DNA from: Frankiaceae bacterium
GTDB taxonomy: Bacteria > Actinomycetota > Actinomycetes > JAFAQI01
Assembly: GCA_030840545.1 (NCBI GenBank)
Contig: JAVEEH010000153.1
Coordinates: 1-20,922 of the forward strand
DNA: 20,922 nt
Reading direction: 5' to 3'
Position numbers and translations under genes: made by a program. The notes under the pieces were generated by a model. That model saw only the letters and a program-made list of their open reading frames with translations, was not told the DNA's origin and did no database searches. Shown here piece by piece: positions 14,188 through 20,287 of this stretch. How positions within the stretch are numbered: position 1 is the stretch's first letter; each line of letters begins with the position of its first letter.

Positions 14188-15656
14188 GCGAGCTCGTCCG
14201 CCTCAGCGCCGCGGAGACCGCCGCACGCATCGCCGCCCGGGACGTCTCAGCCGTCGAGGTCGCGCAGGCGCACCTCGACCGCGTGGATGCGGTCGACGGC
14301 AAGGTGCATGCGTTCCTGCACCTCGACAGTGCGGGCGCGCTGGCCCAGGCCCGGCGGGTGGACGCCGGTGAGCTGACCGGACCGCTGGCGGGCGTTCCGC
14401 TCGCGCTCAAGGACGTCATCGTCACCAAGGGCCTGCCGACCACCGCCGGGTCGCGCATCCTCGAGGGCTGGGTGCCGCCGTACGACGCGACCATCGTGGA
14501 GCGGATGCGCGCCGCCGGGATCGTCGTGCTCGGCAAGACCAACATGGACGAGTTCGCGATGGGGTCGTCGACCGAGCACTCGGCATTCGGGCCATCGCAC
14601 AACCCCTGGGACCTCAGCCGCACCCCGGGTGGTTCCGGAGGCGGCTCAAGTGCCGCCGTCGCGTCCTTCCAGGCCCCACTCGGCATCGGCACCGACACCG
14701 GCGGGTCGATCCGCCAGCCAGCCGCCGTCACCGGCACCGTCGGCGCGAAACCGACCTACGGAGGGGTGTCGCGCTATGGGCTGATCGCCTTCTCGTCGTC
14801 CCTGGACCAGGCCGGTCCGTGCGCGCGCACCGTCCTCGACGCGGCGTTGCTGCACGCGGTGATCGCGGGCCACGACCCGCGTGATTCCACGTCGATCGAC
14901 GCGCCGGTGCCCGACATCGTCTCCGCGGCCCGGTCGGCCGAGATCACGGGCATGCGGGTGGGAGTCGTCGCCCAGTTCAAGGGCGAAGGCTATGCGCCTG
15001 GCGTGCTCGCGCGCTTCGACGAGGCGGTGGCCACGCTCGAGAAGCTCGGCGCCGAGATCGTCGAGGTCTCGTGCCCGCACTTCGACTACGCGCTGCCGGC
15101 CTACTACCTGATCGCACCGTCGGAGGCCTCGAGCAACCTCGCGCGCTACGACGCGATGCGTTACGGGCTGCGGGTGGGCGACGACGGCGTGGCCGGGGCC
15201 GAAGAGGTCATGGCGCTGACCAGGGAGGCGGGTTTCGGCGACGAGGTCAAGCGGCGCATCATCCTGGGCACCTACGCGCTGTCTGCCGGCTACTACGACG
15301 CCTACTACGGGCAGGCGCAGAAAGTGCGGACGCTGATCGCACGCGACTTCTCGGCGGCTTTCGAGCAGGTCGACGTACTCGTCTCACCGACGACGCCGAC
15401 CACCGCGTTCACGCTGGGGGAGCGGGTCGACGACCCGATGGCCATGTACCTCGCCGACCTCTGCACGATCCCGTCCAACCTCTACGGCGGGCCGGCCCTG
15501 TCGGTGCCGTGCGGGCTGTCACCGGACGACGGCCTACCGGTCGGGTTCCAGGTGATGGCACCGGTCCAGGCGGACGAGCGGATGTACCGGTTGGCGGCCG
15601 CCGTCGAGGTCGCCCTCGGCACCGATCGCTTGCTCGAGCAGGCGCCGGAGCTCTGA
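14184..15656 (+). CDS. gatA: Asp-tRNA(Asn)/Glu-tRNA(Gln) amidotransferase subunit A
   Basis: This 490-aa subunit is the glutaminase that frees ammonia from glutamine for transamidation of mischarged Glu-tRNA(Gln) or Asp-tRNA(Asn). The amidase-signature triad is complete: Lys76 in PLALKDV, Ser151 in the glycine-serine loop (149-156, GGSGGGSS), and nucleophile Ser175 in TDTGGSIRQPA (170-180). Spacing equals that in S. aureus GatA (K79, S154, S178), shifted by three. The C-terminal DLCTIPSNLYGGPALSVPCG region is also typical. GTG 14184 overlaps the gatC stop. gatB is not adjacent; three minus-strand genes (15672-18628) separate it. Confidence 0.96.
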   Translation: MSELVRLSAAETAARIAARDVSAVEVAQAHLDRVDAVDGKVHAFLHLDSAGALAQARRVDAGELTGPLAGVPLALKDVIVTKGLPTTAGSRILEGWVPPYDATIVERMRAAGIVVLGKTNMDEFAMGSSTEHSAFGPSHNPWDLSRTPGGSGGGSSAAVASFQAPLGIGTDTGGSIRQPAAVTGTVGAKPTYGGVSRYGLIAFSSSLDQAGPCARTVLDAALLHAVIAGHDPRDSTSIDAPVPDIVSAARSAEITGMRVGVVAQFKGEGYAPGVLARFDEAVATLEKLGAEIVEVSCPHFDYALPAYYLIAPSEASSNLARYDAMRYGLRVGDDGVAGAEEVMALTREAGFGDEVKRRIILGTYALSAGYYDAYYGQAQKVRTLIARDFSAAFEQVDVLVSPTTPTTAFTLGERVDDPMAMYLADLCTIPSNLYGGPALSVPCGLSPDDGLPVGFQVMAPVQADERMYRLAAAVEVALGTDRLLEQAPEL

Positions 15657-15671
15657 CGCCGGCGCCGTCGC

Positions 15672-15797
15672 TCAGGTGTTCGGCTCGGTCTGCCGAGCGC
15701 TCGGCGGGATGATCGGTGTAGGCGCGACGGCGGGCTTCGCCTTCTTGTCCTTCTTCGGCTTGCGTACCTCGCGCTTTGCTTTGTCCTTGCTGCCCAT
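15672..15797 (-). CDS. 41-aa lysine-rich small protein
   Basis: Read from the minus strand: ATG at 15797-15795, TGA at 15674-15672. Residues 1-21 are strongly basic (MGSKDKAKREVRKPKKDKKAK: 10 Lys and 2 Arg among 21, in two short clusters). Residues 22-41 are Pro/Ala/Thr-rich and neutral to acidic. The composition suggests disorder and nucleic-acid or ribosome binding, but no function is known to me. Support for its being real comes from the TACGGT hexamer exactly 6 nt upstream of the ATG, matching the other leaderless-type starts. It also fills the gap between gatA and the peptidase gene neatly, without overlap. I have a vague memory of similar Lys-rich mini-proteins in other actinobacteria, which I cannot verify here. 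Confidence 0.6.
   Translation of the reverse strand: MGSKDKAKREVRKPKKDKKAKPAVAPTPIIPPSARQTEPNT
15683..15705. repeat. Three-armed inverted repeat after gatA
   Basis: GCTCGG (15683-15688), CCGAGC (15693-15698) and GCTCGG (15699-15704) alternate. The first two form a 6-bp stem with a 4-nt loop. The last two sit within the 14-bp perfect palindrome at 15692-15705. It lies 27 nt after the gatA stop and inside the end of the convergent 41-aa gene. It could act as a bidirectional terminator, though there is no T-run. Confidence 0.35.
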
Positions 15798-15809
15798 GGG
15801 CTCACCGTA
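15798..15809 (-). promoter_or_regulatory. Leaderless-type -10 element for the 41-aa gene
   Basis: On the minus strand TACGGT (15809-15804) is followed by 6 nt and ATG 15797. It lies in the 31-nt gap after the G1 peptidase stop at 15829, so the small gene can be transcribed on its own. Confidence 0.55.
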
Positions 15810-15828
15810 ACGTGCCCCGGGCGATGCG

Positions 15829-16647
15829 TCAGCAGCTGCTGGAGTAGGTGCAGTCGTTGAAGCCGTCGAACTGCGCGTCCGGGTTCGACGGCGTTGCGAC
15901 GACGCTGCCGTTGGTCGCGACGAGCTGGATCCGCTCGGCCGGCTTCAGCGCAGCGTTGGCACCGTTGGCTGTCGCCAGGTCGAAGTGCACCGAGCCCAGG
16001 TTGGGCATGGCGCTCAGCCCGGCGCCGCCGGTGCCGAAGGTCAGCGGGGTCTCCTCGATCCACTCGGCGCTGCCGTACGTCGAGGAATAGGGCACGGTCG
16101 TGGACCAGCTCCCACCGGTCGTGAAGTTCCGGAGGACGATCTTCCACACTCCGGGCACCTTCTCGACGATGCTGGCGAACATGGCGTCGCCGGCGTGCAC
16201 CGCCAACGGCGTCGACAGCGACGGAGCGGGGATCAACTCGAACCAGCTCGAGTAGCTGGCTGCGCCGTTCGAGGCGACGTCCTGCTCGGTGCCGGCCTGA
16301 ATCAGTGTCGAGTCCGTCACGGTGCACGCGGTGGTGAGGCATCCGCCGCCGATGCCGATCCAGGTCGACGAGTGCTCGGCCCGGCCGCTGACCCGCTGGG
16401 TCGCCGTCGGCACCGTCCACTGGCCCGTGATCGCGTGGAACGGCGTGCGCGTCTCGATGAGTCCCTTGTTGTAACCCGACCAGTTGTTCGACTGCGTCAT
16501 GTTGAACCCGGCGTGCGCGCCGCGGAGCACGCCCACGGTCCGATGCCCACTGCTCGCGTCGGCCGGGGTGCTCACGAACGCTGCCGCGAGGGTCAGTCCA
16601 CCGGCTGCAACTCCCGCCAGCAGCGCCCGGGGTGCTCGTCGGTTCAT
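15829..16647 (-). CDS. Secreted glutamic peptidase, G1 (eqolisin) family
   Basis: This 272-aa exported protein has a Sec signal (about 1-31, MNRRAPRALLAGV start, cleavage near PADA-SS). The rest follows the eqolisin beta-sandwich pattern: NWSGYN (55-60), ITGQWTVP (73-80), STWIGIGGG (94-102), LIQAGTEQ (115-122), WFELIP (135-140) and SAEWIEE (193-199). In fungal scytalidoglutamic peptidase the dyad is Gln53 in ILQTG and Glu136 in AEWI; here Gln117 and Glu195 take those places, so activity is plausible. Cys103-Cys108 and Cys266-Cys272 could form disulfides. Known members work at acid pH. ATG 16647 has GGGAGGA a few bases upstream. It lies 61 nt after the GH15 stop on the same strand and may be co-transcribed with it. 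Confidence 0.84.
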   Translation of the reverse strand: MNRRAPRALLAGVAAGGLTLAAAFVSTPADASSGHRTVGVLRGAHAGFNMTQSNNWSGYNKGLIETRTPFHAITGQWTVPTATQRVSGRAEHSSTWIGIGGGCLTTACTVTDSTLIQAGTEQDVASNGAASYSSWFELIPAPSLSTPLAVHAGDAMFASIVEKVPGVWKIVLRNFTTGGSWSTTVPYSSTYGSAEWIEETPLTFGTGGAGLSAMPNLGSVHFDLATANGANAALKPAERIQLVATNGSVVATPSNPDAQFDGFNDCTYSSSC

Positions 16648-16708
16648 CGGTTCCTCCCACGCGAGGCGAATTGCCGGATTCGTGCAGTCTCCTACCCCGG
16701 GGACGACG

Positions 16709-18628
16709 TCAGATCACCTGGTCCGGAACATCGCCCCCCTGACGGGCGAGCAGGCGGTCGAGCGCGAGCTCGGCGAAGTCATGCGGCCGCCCGTCGTCGG
16801 GAAGCAAGCCCTCCTGTGCGGCGGACAGGTGCGCCAGTGAGATGACGAGCGCCATGTGCGTGAAGGCCTGCGGGGTGTTGCCGAGGTGCTCGCCGGTGGC
16901 CGGGTCGACCTCCTCGGCATAGATGCCCACGTCGTTCGCGAGCCCGACGAGCCGCTCCAGCAGCTTCTCGGCCTCGGGGACGCGACCGGCGTGGGTCAGC
17001 ACGTCGACGAGCCAGAAGCTGCACAGCAGGAACGCGCCTTCACCACCGCGCAACCCGTCATCGGCCAGGTAGCGGTGCAGGAGCCCGTCCTCGGAGAGCT
17101 TGTCGAGGATGACCTCGATGGTCCGGGTGACCAGTGGGTCGTCCGCAGCAACGAGGCCGACCGCCGGGACCAGCAGCGCGGCTGCGTCCGGCACGTCCGA
17201 GCCCCACGCCTGGGAGAACCAGCCGCGCTGTCGTGCGTCGTCGAGCAGCCGGCTCGCGATTTCGTCGCGGCCCTCGGCCCACGCCGCCACCACCGGGCAG
17301 CCGCGCAGCTCCGCCAGCTGCACCGCTCGGTGCAACGCGAGCCAGCAGTTGACCTTGGAGTGGGTGAAGTGGCGCGGCTCGTCGCGGATCTCCCAGATGC
17401 CCTGGTCCGGCTCGGCCCACCGCTCGACACACACGTCGGCCAGGCCGGCGAGATAGCGCCAGTTGTCGTCGGTGATGTCGCCGCCCGCCCGGGCGAACAG
17501 GTACGCCGACTCGAGAAGCTGGCCGTACGAGTCGAGCTGCAGCTGCTTGACGGCGCCGTTGCCGATGCGCACCGGCCGGCTGCCGCGATGGCCGGCCAGG
17601 TGATCGAGGACCACCTCGGGCAGCGATCGCTCTCCCTCGACGCCGTACATGATCTGCAGGTCCTGGGGACGGCCGGCACCGGTGCGCTCGAGCCACTCCT
17701 TGAAGCCACCGGCTTCTGCGTGCAGGCCCAGCACGAACAGGCTGGTGAGGGTCAGGGTCGCATCCCGGATCCAGGTGTAGCGGTAATCCCAGTTGCGTTC
17801 GCCGCCGATCTCCTCCGGCAGGCTCGTCGTTGCCGCAGCAAGCACGGCACCGGTCGGTGCGTAGGTGAGGGCCTTGAGGACGAGAGCCGATCGGCGCACG
17901 TCACCGCGCCGGGCGCCCTCGTAGTCGCACAGGTTGATCCAGCGGCGCCAGAAGTCCAACGTCGCATCGAGCAGCTGCTGCCATCCGTCGGGGTCGGGCT
18001 CGGGCACATCGGTTCGGGCGAGGTGCGCCGGCGTCCACGTGGCCACCACCCAAGCCGTCTCTCCTTCGGCGAGCTCCCAGGCCGCCGCGAGCACATCACC
18101 TCGGCGCAACGTGTGCGCGTCGCGCCGCTCGAGGGGATGAGTGGCGCGCACGCGCATCGCCGAGCCGCCACCCACGAAGTCGGCGACGAACGGCGACGGC
18201 GTACGCAGCCTGGGCACCACCAGCGCGTACTCGAACCGCGGGGTCACCCGGATCTGCGCCACCACCCGACCTCGGACGCAGCGGAGCCGGCGCAGCACGC
18301 CGCGCATCGGGTCGAGACGCCCGTCCTGGCCCATCCGGACCGGCATGCAGTCGACGACCTCGAGGTCGCCGGCTTCGGTGTGCCACATCGTGGTGAGCAC
18401 GTTGGTGTCCTCGACGTAGCTCCGCTCCACCGTGGCGTCGTCGACGCGGACCGCGAAGTTGCCGCCGTGCTGGTCGTCCAGCAGGTGGGTGAACACCGAC
18501 GGCGAGTCCGGCCGTGGGAAGCACAACCAGTCGATGCTGCCGTTGGGGCCGACGAGCGCGTTGGTGTGGCAGTCGCCGATCAATGCGTAGTCGGCGATCC
18601 GCTGAACCTGCTTGGCCGCACCTGCCAT
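16709..18628 (-). CDS. Glycoside hydrolase family 15 (glucoamylase or trehalase-like)
   Basis: This 639-aa protein has no signal peptide and is probably cytoplasmic. Residues 8-200 are the N-terminal beta domain common to bacterial GH15 proteins (IADYALIGDCHTNALVGPNGS opening). The (alpha/alpha)6 barrel follows, with GGERNWDYRYTWIRDATL (275-292) lining the -1 subsite. The general acid is Glu413 in GIWEIRDEPRHF, and the base is Glu530 in GGEGAFLLCSFWLVD. Both catalytic acids are present. Actinobacterial members include glucoamylases and trehalases (the mycobacterial GH15 trehalase is one), and sequence reading alone cannot separate them. It is divergent from gatB across only 25 bp, and upstream of the G1 peptidase gene. 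Confidence 0.9.
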   Translation of the reverse strand: MAGAAKQVQRIADYALIGDCHTNALVGPNGSIDWLCFPRPDSPSVFTHLLDDQHGGNFAVRVDDATVERSYVEDTNVLTTMWHTEAGDLEVVDCMPVRMGQDGRLDPMRGVLRRLRCVRGRVVAQIRVTPRFEYALVVPRLRTPSPFVADFVGGGSAMRVRATHPLERRDAHTLRRGDVLAAAWELAEGETAWVVATWTPAHLARTDVPEPDPDGWQQLLDATLDFWRRWINLCDYEGARRGDVRRSALVLKALTYAPTGAVLAAATTSLPEEIGGERNWDYRYTWIRDATLTLTSLFVLGLHAEAGGFKEWLERTGAGRPQDLQIMYGVEGERSLPEVVLDHLAGHRGSRPVRIGNGAVKQLQLDSYGQLLESAYLFARAGGDITDDNWRYLAGLADVCVERWAEPDQGIWEIRDEPRHFTHSKVNCWLALHRAVQLAELRGCPVVAAWAEGRDEIASRLLDDARQRGWFSQAWGSDVPDAAALLVPAVGLVAADDPLVTRTIEVILDKLSEDGLLHRYLADDGLRGGEGAFLLCSFWLVDVLTHAGRVPEAEKLLERLVGLANDVGIYAEEVDPATGEHLGNTPQAFTHMALVISLAHLSAAQEGLLPDDGRPHDFAELALDRLLARQGGDVPDQVI

Positions 18629-18653
18629 TGCGCGGAAGGCTAGCGTGGAGGGT
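18629..18653. promoter_or_regulatory. Overlapping divergent GH15 and gatB promoters
   Basis: The 25-bp gap holds two outward -10-like hexamers sharing the CTAG core. On the plus strand TAGCGT (18641-18646) lies 7 nt before gatB GTG 18654. On the minus strand TAGCCT (18642-18637) lies 8 nt before GH15 ATG 18628. They overlap by 2 bp, so polymerase on one should block the other, and each -35 would fall inside the other gene. No clear -35 was found for either. Confidence 0.55.
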
Positions 18654-20156
18654 GTGACGACGACCGCCGATCTCGTTCCCTACGACGAGGTGCTCGACCG
18701 CTATGACCCGGTGCTCGGCCTGGAGACCCATGTCGAGCTGGGCACCGCTACGAAGCTGTTCTGCGGCTGCCCCACCGCTTTCGGCGCCGAGCCCAACAGC
18801 CAGGTCTGCCCGGTCTGCCTCGGCCTGCCCGGGAGCCTTCCTGTCACCAACGAGAAGGCGATCGAGTTCACCGTGCGCATCGGGCTCGCACTCAACTGCG
18901 GCATCGCCGAGTGGTGCCGGTTCGCCCGCAAGAACTACTTCTACCCGGACATGCCGAAGAACTACCAGGTGTCGCAGTACGACGAGCCGCTGTGTGTCGA
19001 CGGTTATCTCGACGTGCCCGTCCCCGGCGGTGAGACCTACCGCGTGCAGATCGAACGCGTGCACCTCGAGGAGGACACCGGCAAGACGTTGCACGTGGGC
19101 GGCGCGACCGGACGCATCCACGGCGCCACCCACTCCCTCGTCGACTACAACCGAGCCGGGATCCCGCTGGTCGAGATCGTCACTCGGCCGCTGACCGGCA
19201 CGGGCAAGCGAGCCGCCGAGGTCGCCCGCCTCTATGTCACCGAGCTGCGCGACCTGTTGCGCGGCCTCGGCGTCTCCGACGTGCGCATGGAGCAGGGCAG
19301 CCTGCGCTGCGACGTCAACGTTTCGTTGATGCCGGCGGGCACGACCGAGCTCGGCACCCGCACTGAGACCAAGAACGTCAACTCGTTGCGGTCGGTCGAG
19401 CGCGCGGTGCGGTTCGAGGTCGAACGCCAGGGCGCGCTGCTCGACGCCGGCCAGCGCATCGTGCAGGAGACCCGGCACTTCCACGAGGACAGTGGCACGA
19501 CGAGCCCCGGCCGCAGCAAGGAGGAGGCGCAGGACTACCGCTACTTTCCCGAGCCCGACCTCGTGCCGCTCGCACCGGAGCCGAGGTGGGTCGAGCAGAT
19601 CCGCACCACGCTGCCGGAGCCGCCGAGCGCACGCCGGGCCCGCTTCGCGGAGGCGAATGGCTTCACCCCACTCGACCTCGAGCAGATGGCGAACGCCGGC
19701 GTCCTCGACCTGGTGGAGCAGACGATCGCGGCACGCGCGGCACCGTCGAAGGCCCGGGGCTGGTGGCTCAGCTATCTGGTCGGCAGCGCCAACGAACGCG
19801 GCGTCGAGCCGGCCGACCTGCCCATCACCCCCGAGCAGCTCGCGCGGATCAGTGCACTCGAGGACGACGGGACCCTGACCAACAAGCTGGCACGCCAGGT
19901 GGTCGACGCCGTGCTCGCGGGTGAAGGCGACCCGGACACCGTCATCGAGGCACACGGCTGGAAGGTCACCGGCGAGGCCGATCTCGTGGCCGCGGTCGAG
20001 GCAGCAATCGCGGCCCAGCCGGACGTCGTCGACAAGGTCCGGGCCGGCAACCTCGGAGCGCTCGGTCCACTGGTCGGGGCTGTGATGAAGGCGACCGGAG
20101 GCTCCGCGGACGCCACCCGCACCCGCGAGCTGCTCCAGGAGCGACTGGTCGGCTGA
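18654..20156 (+). CDS. gatB: Asp-tRNA(Asn)/Glu-tRNA(Gln) amidotransferase subunit B
   Basis: This 500-aa subunit binds the mischarged tRNA, phosphorylates its Glu/Asp side chain and adds ammonia channelled from GatA. The cradle domain starts LGLETHVELGTATKLFCGC. The zinc-binding cysteines are C37, C39, C52 and C55 (CPVCLGLPG). Then come ARKNYFYPDMPKNYQ, the LEEDTGK and DYNRAGIPLVEIVT segments, RCDVNVS and TETKNVNS, all typical of active GatB. The helical and YqeY-like tail (about 350-500) that grips the tRNA elbow is complete. GTG 18654 was chosen because it follows TAGCGT by 7 nt. The frame is open for 14 more codons upstream, but that would overlap the GH15 start. It completes the GatCAB set with gatC-gatA at 13876-15656. 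Confidence 0.95.
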   Translation: MTTTADLVPYDEVLDRYDPVLGLETHVELGTATKLFCGCPTAFGAEPNSQVCPVCLGLPGSLPVTNEKAIEFTVRIGLALNCGIAEWCRFARKNYFYPDMPKNYQVSQYDEPLCVDGYLDVPVPGGETYRVQIERVHLEEDTGKTLHVGGATGRIHGATHSLVDYNRAGIPLVEIVTRPLTGTGKRAAEVARLYVTELRDLLRGLGVSDVRMEQGSLRCDVNVSLMPAGTTELGTRTETKNVNSLRSVERAVRFEVERQGALLDAGQRIVQETRHFHEDSGTTSPGRSKEEAQDYRYFPEPDLVPLAPEPRWVEQIRTTLPEPPSARRARFAEANGFTPLDLEQMANAGVLDLVEQTIAARAAPSKARGWWLSYLVGSANERGVEPADLPITPEQLARISALEDDGTLTNKLARQVVDAVLAGEGDPDTVIEAHGWKVTGEADLVAAVEAAIAAQPDVVDKVRAGNLGALGPLVGAVMKATGGSADATRTRELLQERLVG

Positions 20157-20183
20157 CCCCACGCGCCCTAAAGAGAGACGCGC

Positions 20184-20282
20184 CGGGTTTGTCCCGAATT
20201 CCGTTCGGTTGGGCGGGAGGATTTCCGCCCTGGCCCGTTGAAGTGTCGCAGCGTTGCTGCGCCCACCGGCCGACCGTAGGGG
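20184..20282 (+). promoter_or_regulatory. Structured leader before the oxidase-like gene
   Basis: The 131-nt gap after gatB is rich in possible helices: CCGAA 20194-20198 / TTCGG 20204-20208; GGGCGG 20211-20216 / CCGCCC 20225-20230; CGCAGC 20247-20252 / GCTGCG 20256-20261. CGGTTGG 20206-20212 can also pair with CCGACCG 20270-20276 (one G-U), which would compete with the first and second hairpins. The Shine-Dalgarno-like TAGGGG (20277-20282) directly follows that long helix, 5 nt before the ATG. The GGGCGG hairpin may alternatively be the gatB terminator. ACGCGCC is also repeated directly at 20161-20167 and 20178-20184. It matched no riboswitch class I could recall. Confidence 0.4.
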
Positions 20283-20287
20283 TCTTC

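Noticed and set aside
20157..20287. A ydaO (c-di-AMP) riboswitch, suggested by CCCGAAT and GTAGGG words
   Set aside because: As I recall the ydaO consensus, these words occur there in the opposite order, and the conserved flanking stems are missing. Only a generic structured leader is reported.
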